A model generated the notes under the pieces. It was not told the DNA's origin. It worked only from the letters and a program-made list of their open reading frames with translations, and did no database searches. Source: Chaetoderma sp. LZ-2023a (lineage: Eukaryota > Mollusca > Caudofoveata > Chaetodermatida > Chaetodermatidae). From it: 64,000 nucleotides of DNA. The position numbers and the translations under genes are program-made. Where the stretch lies: the NCBI GenBank assembly GCA_034401795.1, contig CM067363.1, positions 25,725,688 through 25,789,687 of the forward strand, read 5' to 3'. Below, in pieces: positions 12,026 to 23,585 of the stretch. The number at the start of each line of letters is the position of its first letter. Position 1 is the first letter of the stretch.

Positions 12026-12271
12026 TTTGCCTTTAAAGTTACACATTATTATTATAAAATAACTAAAATGGGCTTCAGCCCCACAAGTCCTTGCGTAAAT
12101 CCGGCTCTGAGTCAACATCCTACTCTATAGCGCTAAACCAGTTATTTATCATGTGTTTGGGATCATGCCAAAAAAGCCTTCGCAGTAGTCCCGAGAAATG
12201 TCCATTTGCATAGCAAGAGAAGACTATTTTTGAAAATTGTTTACCTACGTCCTTAAAACACAACATATTCA

Positions 12272-12886
12272 ATGAGAAACAATCTCGACCTGTTCCCGAC
12301 ACTCGAGCATGACATAGCATCATTTTCTCAAGAGGGTTCTGTATTAATCTGCGGCGATGTTAATGCTAGATGTGGAAAATCTCCCGATTTTGTCCCTGAT
12401 GAGTGTGATTTATCGGTTTACTTACCCGACTGTGAAATTGTAGGACCGCCATCAACTCATGTCAGAAATAGAAATACACAAGGTACTAAATCCCCGAATA
12501 AGTACGGGAAAATGCTAGTAGACCTATGTATCGGGACCGGACTACGATTAGTTCATGGCAGGACAATTGGTGATTTGTTTGGAAAATTTACATGTCACAA
12601 ATATAATGGTAGCAGCGTAATCGATTACTTTCTGATGGATGTCGAAATGCTATCTTCAATTGTCTATTTTAAAGTGGAGTCTCTAGAACTAGCTTCAGAT
12701 CATTGTAAATTATCGCTTCAGCTATCAGTGAATGACATGCCAAGTGGACTGCCAAGTAGCAGCCCACATAATAGAGACGTAACCGCACCCAGACCCCTCC
12801 CTGCTAAATATATCTGGTCAGACGTATCAAAACAGAAATTCAATATTGATACAAAGAGAGAAGTTGATAGCATTGATTTACTGTGA
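12272..12886 (+). mobile_element. LINE fragment: apurinic-type endonuclease domain
   Basis: The open frame encodes the C-terminal half of an exonuclease/endonuclease/phosphatase domain, with GDVNAR near residue 29, VIDYFLMD near residue 115 and SDH near residue 142, the catalytic landmarks of LINE endonucleases. A typical post-endonuclease linker follows and the frame ends at 12886, beyond which the sequence is unrelated. It lacks the N-terminal catalytic residues and any reverse transcriptase, so it is a dead fragment. It could belong to the same LINE family as the reverse-transcriptase fragment at 14640-16690, which lies in the opposite orientation. Confidence 0.75.
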
Positions 12887-12894
12887 CCTTTCCT

Positions 12895-13035
12895 ATGCTG
12901 GCCCAACGTTGGCTCAACGTTGGCACACAGTTGCAAACAAGTGATACAGCCAACGGCGGACAAACGTTCGGCCAACGTTGTAATGCCAACTGCGATCTGC
13001 CAACCTGTTGCCAATGTTGGCCCAACATCTACATG
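12895..13035. repeat. Cluster of CCAACGTTGG palindromic words
   Basis: GCCCAACGTTGG, CTCAACGTTGGC, GGCCAACGTTG and CAATGTTGGCCCAACATC follow each other within 140 bp, so the stretch reads similarly on both strands. It is probably the remains of a small foldback or tandem element. Confidence 0.6.
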
Positions 13036-13800
13036 TTATCTGGGTAGTGTGTTACTAATTTGGGTTTGACGGTGTTGCTGCCTCAGGCCTATATAGAATA
13101 CTATTCATAGCGCTCACGAAACAATAGTCACGTTTGCTGTTGTGATATTCGAGTACGCGTTATACCTGCACACACAGTTAACACACAGCGGAGTGTGAAG
13201 TACCGTCACTAATTGGTTCCAAGTTAAACACTCCTAGATTTAGTAAAGCATTTTCTCAAATGAGTCCGATTCATTTCCATTTTTTACTGGTGGTAGTTTA
13301 TTTAACAGTGTATGAAATTACCAATACACACCATGTTTTATTTTCCTTTTCGCTTCCTTTAAGTTGCCACAATAGGTGTTAAAATTGGTAATTCTGTCAT
13401 GCGCCACCGTGAAGAGATCATAGATAGATAGATTTATTCACACAATAGGCCATTTGACCCTTGAGTGCAAATGGTTACACATAATGTGATATGGCGGACA
13501 AATCAACTAAGTGCATTACAATTGCAAGAACATATTCATTCTCATATTTTATATGTTATTAAATCAGTAATGTTCGCAGGCTAATTTGGTTCATATACAT
13601 CTGGACCACCGCGCCAGCCGCGGATCCATCAATGAACCATGGGTCGATTTCCTTAGCAGACAAAGGGACACCTAGGTACTTGGGGCTACATTATCAAAAT
13701 GCTCAGGTGTGCTGTCCGCGGAAATCGACCGTAGTCCATCAACAGACCGAGGCTGGTCACACGATAGCCCGATTTGCAACTAAGATACTGATAAACGAAA
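13036..13800. other. Unassigned intergenic DNA
   Basis: No gene is seen. A short (GATA)n patch lies near 13420. Confidence 0.4.
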
Positions 13801-13804
13801 ACAA

Positions 13805-13871
13805 CATCACCACACACGCGCACACGCACGCACGCGCGCACATACACACACGCGGGCACACACACACACAC

Positions 13872-13908
<37 letters not shown>

Positions 13909-13933
13909 TTCTCTCTCTCTCTCTCTCTCTCTC
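13805..13933. repeat. Compound (CA/CACG)n-(CT)n microsatellite
   Basis: A CA/CACG-rich stretch (13805-13871) passes into about 30 CT units (13872-13933). Open frames across it are artefacts. Confidence 0.95.
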
Positions 13934-13976
13934 ACCCACCCTCAGACAGTATAATGCCATTTCAAATATCACCACC

Positions 13977-14100
13977 CTTCGTTTCCAAATATGTTAAGTC
14001 GAAAGGGAAACGAAGAGCGGGATCCGGTCTAAGTATATAAATCATTCACGGTCAACACTCCTCGCTTTCGAAATAGCGGGTCGAAAGAAAAGCGAGGAGT
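13977..14100. repeat. Two adjacent GC-rich hairpins
   Basis: CTTCGTTTCC pairs with GGAAACGAAG (about 13977-14013). ACTCCTCGCTTT pairs with AAAGCGAGGAGT (about 14057-14101). Both are perfect 10-12 bp stems with loops of about 18-20 nt. The function is unknown. Confidence 0.6.
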
Positions 14101-14109
14101 GAGACCAAG

Positions 14110-14458
14110 ATGCACGCGCTCACACAATCACTTTCGCTCGCACACCTTCACAAAGTCATGCCTAGAAATTAAAATTGGGTTTTGAAACGTTGATTTGGTT
14201 CTTTCACATCGAAAGAGGACCACTCTGACACTCCATCACTGGAACCACTGGATTGTTTATCGAGCCAGACCTTCCAGTGATAAACCATCAGAATAGTACC
14301 GCATTCTCCAACGTGACGGGGATGGTTTGACTGACTCCCCCATGTAATGGTATGAGGGCACTAGTTTGGCATTTATTTTAATAAATAACTTTCTTGGTTC
14401 CTCCTATCCACTTACTAATGCTCATGTCCATATACGCTCCCGCGTTCTCGTGGTCATC
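14110..14458. other. Unassigned intergenic DNA
   Basis: A weak inverted match lies around 14235-14290 (ACCACTGGATTGTTTATC / GATAAACCATC). No gene is seen. Confidence 0.4.
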
Positions 14459-14476
14459 CACATACACACGCACACA

Positions 14477-14508
<32 letters not shown>

Positions 14509-14545
14509 CACACACAACAAAGGCACACTCACGCACGCACGCGTA
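14459..14545. repeat. (CACG)n/(CA)n microsatellite
   Basis: ACGCACGCACGC units flanked by CA repeats are directly visible. Confidence 0.95.
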
Positions 14546-14639
14546 CATACATATCCACTTCCCATACATACAGACGCACATCTACATCCTCATACATCCG
14601 TATGCCCACACAATCGTACCGAATTGTTGAAAAACTGAA

Positions 14640-16690
14640 AACTCTAATGTATACCTTTTACAATGTATGCGAAATAGCCACTGGTTTAGTAAAGGTTTGT
14701 ATATTGAGAGCTGAAATCGTGCCTGTGATGAGAAAATGCATTCTGTTAAAAGTAAGAATTATCCTCCCAAATTGGCATAGAAAAAATATGCGATGGATTA
14801 TAGTGGAGAAAACGCAATTACGTGCGTTCGTCACGTAATAGAAAAGCATTGTAAGCAAAAGCCGCTAACTTCTTTAAACTACTTTCGCTGGTACACATCA
14901 ATAATTCTGATGCTTTGTGAACGTTCGGTCGTTTCCAATAGTATGGTTTTATGTATTTCCTGCGTAAATCATTATAGACAGGACATAAAATTAAAAAATG
15001 ATATTCATCCTCTACATCATCACAAAAAGGGCATGTTCGCTCAGCGCGTGGTATTGGTATTGGTTTGTGCCATCTGCCTAATTCAATATTTAGTCTATGA
15101 GACCCCGTTCTAAGTCTACATAATGAATCACGGTGCTTTTTCGTTTTTACTTTATTTAAATAGCATTTATATGTTAGATCAGTTGAAATGTGTTTGTAGA
15201 GCCATGTTTTATTGCTGGCTTCCAAATGCCCCCTCGACTCCTGATAAAAATTGTCACTTATTCTCTGCTTGTATTCGGGGATAAACTGATCTTTACTTAC
15301 TATTGTTCCCTGTGACTCCCATACATCCCCAAACCCATTGGTACAGAGCTTATCTCTTAACGATTTGACCCAATTCTTACAATTTTTATCCCTATGCCAG
15401 TCTTGATATAAGGTATTATACACATGTTTAGCAATTCTATTTGGTTTCATATCTAATATTTTAAACCAATATTTTATCGACTTGATTTCTCTCCCTAATC
15501 GCAGAGGCATCCTCCCTAACTCTCCATAAACAACAGATTTTGATGTACTTTGTTTTACATTAAGCAGTTGCTTACAGAAGCGAAGGTGGCATTTTTCAAC
15601 ATCATACGCTGAGTGAAAACCCCAGACTTCGCTCCCGTAGCAGAGGATAGGTAGAACTAGCTTGTCAAATAGTTTGCAGTAGTGGTCTATTGATAGGCCT
15701 ATAAATGTATTACAATATTTTTGTAAAGCGAATACGGCTTTCTGCGCTTGACCCGCTAAACATTTTTGTGCTTCTGTGAACGACCCTGAAGTTGTAAAAA
15801 CGATGCCCAAATACTTGATGTTGTTTACAATTTCTACTTCAGTATTACCATACCACCATTTGTCATTTACCCTTAAGCGCCCACCCCGTCTGAAAACCAT
15901 TGCTTTAGTTTTATCAATATTAACTGCCAATCGCTACCTGTTGCAATACTCATGTAAAATAGTTAACCCTTTTTGTAGTCCAGTTCTACTTTCGGCTAAT
16001 AAAATTATGTCATCAGCATATAAAATTAATAATAATTTAAGAAATTCTAAGCCCACACCCTCCTCACCCTTTCTAAAAAATTCGTCTTCTAAGTCATGTA
16101 GATACATAGCGAAGAGAAAAGGCGATAAGCTTTCCCCTTGACGCACACCAGTAGTACATTCGAAACAGTCTGATACGTTAGAGTTTAATCTAACTCTAGT
16201 TTTTACCTCTTTGTACATTGACATGATAATATTAATAATATTTCCTCTAACACCCGCTTTTAAAAGTTTGTACCATAAGCAATCATGTACCACATAGTCG
16301 AAAGCTTTAGTAAAATCTATAAAAGCACAGAACAGCCTCCCTCCTTTATTTAGTACATGTGATATTAACCAGTTCGTAACAAATATATTATCCACAGTAC
16401 TCAGACCGGCCCTAAAACCGGCTTGTGCTTCTATATAAACAGCATTGGATTCTGCCCAATCATTTAATCTATTATTAAGAACTTTAGTAAATAATTTACC
16501 CAGTGTACTAAGAAGTGTAATGCCCCTGTAATTATGCACGTCGTTAACACTGCCCTTCTTGTGTAGAGGTACGATGATTCCTTCTGACCAAATTCGCGGG
16601 AAAATACCCCTTTTAAAGACACAGGCACTATGCGCAGAGCAAATTAATGAAGTGTTATCTATGCTCCGTCGATCGAGCTCTACACAGGCT
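14640..16690 (-). mobile_element. LINE fragment: reverse transcriptase and C-terminal domain (5'-truncated, one in-frame stop)
   Basis: Reading on the minus strand from about 16690, the frame runs through ...GIIVPLHKKG..NYRGITLLS, FIDFTKAFDYV, GVRQGESLSP and LYADDIILLAES (the ADD catalytic motif), then an in-frame TAG at 15931-15933. The same frame continues R-L-A-V-N-I-D-K-T-K-A-M to a cysteine-rich C-terminus (CPFCDDVEDEYHF...CP) ending at 14818. The TAG sits where LINE polymerases often have Trp (TGG), so a single transition explains it. Endonuclease and 5' sequence are missing. The clade is not assigned. Confidence 0.85.
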
Positions 16691-17014
16691 GACTCGCGTT
16701 ATCCATAAAACTATACAGGTAAAATGTTTAAAGGGAAATTTCAGTGAAAATCGGGAATAAGTCAACTAAATATATACTATAATCCGAAATAGTTGCCGCA
16801 AACAAATATAAAATACACTGTTCTATTGCCGAGAAATAATAAAATGAATATGCCCAAAACGCTCGAAAACGTGACTCCTGGGCGCATCCATTTTCTCGCA
16901 ACGAGAGCGAGAAACCGCGAGATTATGACGTCAACGACACACCAGCAAAATATCGCCAGCGCTTTTAGATTTACTTGTTTACTTCGCGTTATGAAGGCCG
17001 AATATGAATTAACC

Positions 17015-17330
17015 TTTTAATGACAAAATTCTGTCAGGAAAATCAGAATATTTCCTTATTGAATGGCCATTTGCAGGCCAAGCGAAGACCATTTTTGAAA
17101 ATTGACCACTGGAATGGCTGGTTCGGTTACTGAGACAGTCGTTTTAGTTACACATTCTCAAAATAGCCTTCTTTTGACCTGCGTCCTCAACTTGACGATT
17201 GCAGAGGCCAGTGCTGGCGTGAAATGGTGAAATCGCATCATGTCCGCATGTCAAGCATGGGCTTGCAGTAATAGAAACGATCATGGAAAGGGTACGGAAA
17301 TTCACATTTTCAGATACCGGATCCACAGAA
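17015..17330. mobile_element. Foldback MITE, family C (copy 1)
   Basis: TTGAATGGCCATTTGCAGGCCAAGCGAAGACCATTTTTGAAAATTG is followed by ACCACTGGAATGGCTGG and a diverged inverted arm (TTCTCAAAATAGCCTTCTTTTGACCTG). The architecture matches 31680-31940, 40285-40515, 43350-43640 and 56430-56810. Edges are approximate. Confidence 0.6.
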
Positions 17331-18510
17331 GCATCCGCATGAAAAAGGGCTAACTGAAAGATGGCTTAATAACATCGGCACTGGATGGATATCTTCCACA
17401 TTTAAATTTGGATGACACAAGTTTAAAACATATAGTCTGTATAATTTTAAAATAATGTGTCATGCATTTCAAAACAAAAGGCGCGGTACTTAATTTTAAT
17501 ATAACAGAATCAAACTCGACAATTAACGTCGTATTTGCTTGCATCAATTGTAAAACGGGATTTGCAAACCAAAATGAACCGATGTCGCTGATTGCCCGGT
17601 CGGTCAATTATAGGCAAACGCTTAGCGGCTTACTTCGTAGACGATAGTAGTTGACGGCTAGTAAATAATGGCAAGTGTACGCTAGACATAATTAGTAGTT
17701 TAGTGCTTTCACACTATTGAAATCCAGCGTTATTAATCATTTACAACGTTTACTCCCAATTTTAAAATAACTATGCTGAGTGTTGAATATTCTGAATTAA
17801 ATTTTCCTGGAATTATGTTGCAGTAGTTTCCAAACTAATTAGTTTCACACAATAGGCATATGCAGGGTAAATTTTAAGCTTTCTGCTTTTCTGTCCTTGA
17901 AAGAGTTAACTAATTGATCCCAAATTTTTAAATGTTGACCCATATTTAATGCCTGTTGAATATTTTGAAACTGGAATTTGACTGGAAGCAGAAGTTGCAA
18001 TAGCAACAGCTTTCAGAGAAATTGCATTCAACATTTATTCAACTAACATATTTTTCAAGAATTTGTTGTAGCTGGTTGATTGCAAACACGCTCCTGGCAT
18101 AACCCTTCAATGTTTTTTAAAAATAGAAATTGCCCATAAGAAAATAATGTTTGACAATTTAGCACTACAATGACTGGCGCGATCATCGGGACACTAATTG
18201 CACTTTAATTTCCTCCAAACAATGTGGCAAAGTGTCAGTTGTTTAGCCAGTACGCTAATTATCCACGAGATGCAAGATTTACCTCCCCTGGTTACGCCTA
18301 TCCTCGATCGGGCAAACAGAGTAGCTGTGTCGGCTACGTCAGCTGCTTGTCCAAAATGGCGCCTCCATCTACTGGTTACTTTAGCAATTTAAATTGAGGA
18401 TATCTTTTTTATTTGTTGGCATAAAATTGTGCTTTTGGTCTCAAATTAATGCGGAAAACTAGTACTTTACGTCAGATGCATAAAATCCCCCAGTGGAATA
18501 TCCCTTTAAT
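17331..18510. other. Unassigned DNA with foldback-repeat scraps
   Basis: No gene is seen. A short CTGTTGAATATTTTGAAACT...GGAAGCAG.AGTTGC scrap near 17948-18010 resembles the MITE centres. Confidence 0.4.
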
Positions 18511-18511
18511 A

Positions 18512-18757
18512 TTTTAAAACTAATTTGACTGGGTGCTATTGCTGCCTATGGCAGCAACAGCGCCCAGTCAAATTAGTTTCAAAATATTCAACATTCTGTT
18601 TATTAAATAATAAATACACACAATTCGTGCAGCAACGCTTACTCCGCCAGCAGTTAACCGTTCTTAGGGAAAATTAGTTACGGCGCCCATGACGCAATTG
18701 ATTATGACGTCAGCATGCTCGTCCCGTAGTTTATTATGCCGCCCTATGGGGTTGAAT
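18512..18757 (-). mobile_element. Foldback MITE, family A (copy 3, truncated)
   Basis: It starts at the central palindrome (TAATTTGACTGGGTGCTATTGCTGCC/GGCAGCAACAGCGCCCAGTC...) and continues through TTATTAAATAAT and ATTGATTATGACGTCAGC. The outer half beyond the palindrome is missing. Confidence 0.75.
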
Positions 18758-18919
18758 GAGAAACTTGATCCTCCATTATCAGGTGGCTTAGGCTTTCGAT
18801 GTTGACATAACTTCGGATAAATTGAATTCCTCCACACAGCGACGTCCATCGATAAGGGGCGATCCATGGCCTATCTAATCACTGCCACCTATATGGCATG
18901 TGGTTAGAAAATACAGGAC

Positions 18920-18923
18920 ATGT
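18920..18923. repeat. Target-site duplication ATGT (left copy)
   Basis: ATGT directly precedes the LTR at 18924 and is repeated at 30076-30079 directly after the other LTR. A 4-bp duplication is usual for Ty3/Gypsy-like integration. Confidence 0.8.
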
Positions 18924-20606
18924 TGAAGATTTTAGGTCTTCTATTACACAAGATACTGACTACCACTACCACTTCGGAAAGACTTATGATGTAAGAAGAT
19001 TGCTGCGACAATCTATCTTCCCGACGATGTAGCGGTATGATTGCTGGCTCGCCTCTTCTGATGTTATGAAGATATTTCTGATAGCAATCGGGGCCTATCT
19101 GACTTATCAAAGATGCTCAGGTAAGGCACGATGATGTTTCGTGCTTCAGGAGTTACACACAACTATGACTAGCTACTTATGATATTACGATTATTTATTA
19201 GCTTTTAAAACTTATAACACGGTCGACTTATACTGTCGAAAATGAATGATAAACTTTAAATATATTTCTGAATAATTCTCTAGACGGATTACTCTCAATT
19301 CTACTGATCTGCTATCCAATCTAACACTACTCTTAATTGACTGACCCCCATTATAGTATGTACTACGGCTACAATGCGAAGATACTTCTGCTCTGTAATC
19401 ACAGAGGGAGAATATTACCTACACGAATCAACGATGGTAAAAGATTACCTATTCACTCCACCCAGTGCCTCTTACATACCCTCCAGATTTTCCTAACTTC
19501 TATACATATTACGATATATAGATCTATACATATCGTAATACATAGTTTCTGTTCCTTTCATCATTCTAGGTAGTCATAACCACAGTTTGATTGGCCTGCA
19601 TCATTCTTGCCTACAATCAATATCTGCTTATCCCTTCCTAGAAGTTTATACCTACTCTCGTTTGTCGTTCTGACCAATCCCTGGTGGTCCAACCTCTCGA
19701 TTTCACTTTGAAAATGAGTTCTTTTGTTTCTCTGCCACAGAGTTTGACTAGATGATCATTAATTATGACGTCATCTCGGCCAATCAAACTCTGGGCTTCT
19801 CTTCCAGGGATTCATTACTAAACATGTTATATCTACACGCTAACTCTGGCAAAGCGGTTCTAGCTGGTGCTGATTTGATGCGATCTGTCAGCTAACTAAC
19901 AACATCACGGAATGTGTTGTTGTAGCATGCCTTTCTTTGATTGACATATAGTTGATATACAAATTTCGATTGTGTTATTAATTCCTACAGGACGCTACAA
20001 TGCCTCTGTCCTGTCCCTTGCCTATCGTGGATAAGCCTGTAGGAAACGAACGTTAATAAGCACATGAGCTGTATGATCTCATTGCCAGCTGGTGTTGTTG
20101 TACTTGCTTAAGGGAGTCGGAATGCCGACCGTCAACAACTACATGTCAGTCTGTTTCCTATAATTCTCTCGATTCCCATCGATTCGTATCTATTCTTATC
20201 ACTCTATTATTTACTAAACTAACGGCCTAAATGACTGCTGAATTTCATAAAAGTGTATGCCAATCCCACAGCAACAACTTTTATCTTCAACTATTGACAG
20301 ATATCATCAACTCAGAACCGTCGGTCTTATTCCAATCTATCCTAACTCTAACTCATTGCGATGAATACACTACTACAGTTTCGATCCAGTTTCCATCCTA
20401 TTTCCGCGAAACTGTACCACCACTAGCACTGGTCGAAGTCAACCAGTGCACCCTACTACTACGTATCTAATTGCTACTAATACTATTCACTCAGTTCAGT
20501 AGCTCACCTGGTATTTTCAAACATGAGGATTTCACTGAGGTCTTACTCGCAAATATAAGACGTCCACTGGGGTCATGACTTCCCGTAAGACAATCCGATA
20601 TCTACA
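18924..20606 (-). repeat. 3' LTR of the envelope-bearing Gypsy element
   Basis: This is a 1683-bp direct repeat of 28393-30075. In the element's orientation it begins TGTAGATATCGG and ends AATCTTCA, with canonical TG...CA ends. By eye about 10 single-base differences separate the two LTRs (about 0.6%), so the insertion is recent. The 79-codon frame inside it is repeated in the other LTR and is not a gene. Confidence 0.95.
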
Positions 20607-20625
20607 CATGCCCCTCAACCGAAGT
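20607..20625 (-). promoter_or_regulatory. Candidate polypurine tract of the Gypsy element
   Basis: In element orientation the bases just before the 3' LTR read GGTTGAGGGGCATG. This is a short purine-rich stretch at the place where plus-strand priming is expected. The position supports the call more than the sequence does. Confidence 0.45.
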
Positions 20626-21001
20626 TAATTATCTATCTCTTAAGGCCTTAAGACATTAATAATTAACTCGTTGTGCACCATCAACAACCAAACCCACTAT
20701 ACCAGGGCTCCCCCGAACTGACGTCCACTCTGCAACATAAACCTATTATGACGATAACATAGCCAAACACTCAATACAATGCTAAAACATTAAAATAAAT
20801 TCATAATAGGAAAACATCCTATCAATAATATTACAGTAAAGAGAAAACATAATCATTAAACGACGCCCTCAAAGAACATTACCATAAATAAATACAATCC
20901 TAATCCTACAATTAAATCATTACATGTCATATCAAAGGTCATATTGGCATCCACCATACATGCTATAACAATTTCTACGTTGTATAATAATAAAGTTCGT
21001 G

Positions 21002-22885
21002 CTACAATGATAAATCCTCGTATGATGTACGAATGTTAGGATTGTCAATCATCACGTCTATCCAGTCGTCAGCCGTCGGGTCGATCTCGGTCCTGGCAAC
21101 AGCGTTAGGCGACGACCCGGCTGACATCCTCAGAGGCTCCGGTAGGGCTGCAGGTCTCCGGGGCCCTAGAGGGCGAATAGTCCGTGGCGCACTTCTCTGG
21201 GCCGCATGTGGCTTGCATCTAATCCATATCCACATGCGCGAAATAATTCGGCACTTCCATAATATAACCACTATTACGATCACTATGACGAAGGAGCCGG
21301 TCGAATATGACACAAACGACCGTACCCCCATGCCATCGACCATCGCTGGGTCGACCGCAGATAAAGGTGCTAGCTGCACGTACTTAGACTTCTGCAAATG
21401 GTCCCATTTTTGCATACTCAATTGATCAATTATCATTGACTGGTTTAATACCCCAGCCACATCCAACCGTGGCATATCAATGGCCAGACTGATTTGGGTG
21501 TAAGTCCTACTATAAGACTGCACTGGCTCAAATCGCCAACCCTTGCCACTATAATCACATTCTCCAGACATCAGAGCAAACACACCATTCTTAACTACAC
21601 ACCGGTCTGTCAGTCATCCCCCGCAGTGTACTTCCACAGTTTCCCCGAACGTTTGCAAAACCACGCCTATTTTCTTATTGGCAAATATTTTACTAGACGT
21701 TTCGTTGGACTCAGTCAGTCTAATATTACAGGTACTATCCGTGGTATTCGTTAGCATACTAACTATACATGGCACGTGGGTCTTATCGACCATTAATTGC
21801 CCGTGACATACTCGAGGTTTACTCCCTTGGCACTCCGATGGTGTAAAATACCAACCCGTCTTAGTGTCAAGTCCAATACTGGTTCTGGCTATCAATACCT
21901 GCATATAGTACCCCCTCGTGACCAATGGTTCGGGCCACGAATGTAACCCATATTCTATGTACTGTCCTCCGTCTATTAAGGGTAAGGTTGCTACATAATG
22001 CAGTCTTTCGTCGTCCTTCCATAGGGGATATACTACTACATTTCGGTAGTACCATTGGTAGGGACGGATTAACCGGTTGCCTACGCTGACCTGCTTAGCC
22101 ACCTCGGCCAGGTCCATAGGGCTAAATAATTCTTTCGTTAATCTACCCAGATCGAGCGAGGCCGTTTGCCTATGGAACTGAGCAGCAGCTTTCTGGTAAC
22201 TAGTTACCACATTCTCGGCTGCATCGACGAGGTGTCCAAGACGTACTAATGCATACAGCTCGGCCTGACGCTTTGCCTGTACTTTGAACAGTCGGCTAAC
22301 ATTGCCGGTTAACTCTACCAAACTGTCGGACACATCGTTGATCCTATCCACATTGGTGTCTATTGCCTTAAAAGCAAGTTTCACGTGTGATGCTAATTTG
22401 TTAGAGAAATGGACCAATCGGTTTACATTCCTCATCGCTTCCTTCACTACATCCCGGATTGCTTCTATGTCACCGGATGTAGCAGTTCCAAATAAAGACG
22501 ATGCTATGTCTCCCACAAAATTAAAGAGTCCACGCTTTCTTCGCCGAAGATTGCATTTCTGCATGGTCTGTTGTGTACCTATGGCAATCTTTCTTATGCC
22601 ATCAATCCGACGTTGAAGTCCTATAATGTCGTTGCTGTTTAACGAAGTCTTTTGACTGATATCCGCAACGAGAACACGAACTTGTATTAACTGGTCAAGA
22701 AATTCAGCAGGTAAATACGGATGGTCTATGGACACCACCACCGTCCATTCCGCGCATATTAATGATATTTCCTGGTGATCGGTTATCATAACCCCATTTG
22801 TTAATCTATGAATACTAGAATTTAGGCAGCCACTATGTACTATACCTACTACTATCACTATCATACATAAATCTAATGTATACAT
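21002..22885 (-). other. env region of the Gypsy fossil (F-type fusion envelope)
   Basis: The region starts with a hydrophobic signal-like stretch (MYTLDLCMIVIVVGIV). Further in is a furin-type site R-R-R-K-R followed at once by a fusion-peptide-like segment (GLFNFVGDIASSLFG) and heptad-like helices. A strongly hydrophobic anchor (FVIVIVIVVILW) followed by a basic tail lies near the end. This order (signal, furin site, fusion peptide, helices, membrane anchor) is that of errantivirus Env and baculovirus F. In related elements env is made from a spliced RNA. It is treated as part of a fossil. Confidence 0.8.
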
Positions 22886-22931
22886 GATGCTCGACTTATG
22901 CTATGTTACTAGTACAGCGATTAGGCAGAGA

Positions 22932-23351
22932 TTAAAATTCTCTCTGGCTACGTCGCCTTATAACCGCTTCAATACGACCGATGAAATCATCGTACCGAGC
23001 ACGGCCAAACGCGCCAATCCTGAGTCTCTTAGGGTCTGAGTAGACGTCATGAGCGAGACTGCGCTTGCGCAGAAAGTAGGGATGAGATGGAAGTGTTTCC
23101 ATTGGCTCATTGGCAGGCTCGGGTACCTCCCCCGAGGTGTCCATCATAACGGTACGATGATCCTCTGTGGTTTCCCTTGGAGACCCATAGTTTCGATTGT
23201 TACTCATCCCAGGTCGATCTACATCACCCGCCTTATCCACCTTGCGCATCATCGGCTCCTCATCAGAAGCTGGTCGCTTCCTATTAGCCCTCTTACTCGC
23301 TGTCGCATCGGAGTCGTTTATCAGCAAAGATTTGGACTCGGGTATCATCAC
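22932..23351 (-). other. Small basic reading frame between pol and env of the Gypsy fossil
   Basis: This is a 139-codon frame rich in Arg, Lys, Ser and Glu, with basic clusters (NRKRPAS, FLRKRS, IRRRSQ). It has no zinc finger or membrane segment. It may be the pol C-terminal tail or a separate small product. I do not recognise the family. Confidence 0.4.
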
Positions 23352-23585
23352 TCGAGGGTGATGGCTGGCTTTCGTACCTTTAGCAGGGTTACGAATAGGG
23401 CCTGGTCAGACCTTGTCCCAACACATCTCTGAGTCAACTACACGTAGCTTAGATATATTAATTACGCGTACTTTCCCAGATCTCTGATGTCGGACATGAG
23501 CTACGGGACCATTGATCTTAAAGATCTCGTACTCAGGGTCACTGCGAGAGGTCAATTTCATCCTCTCCTCAGCCTTTACAACCAT

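Noticed and set aside
20231-20470. A 79-codon frame repeated at 29700-29939
   Set aside because: It lies inside both LTRs. Identity there reflects LTR duplication, and no domain is seen.
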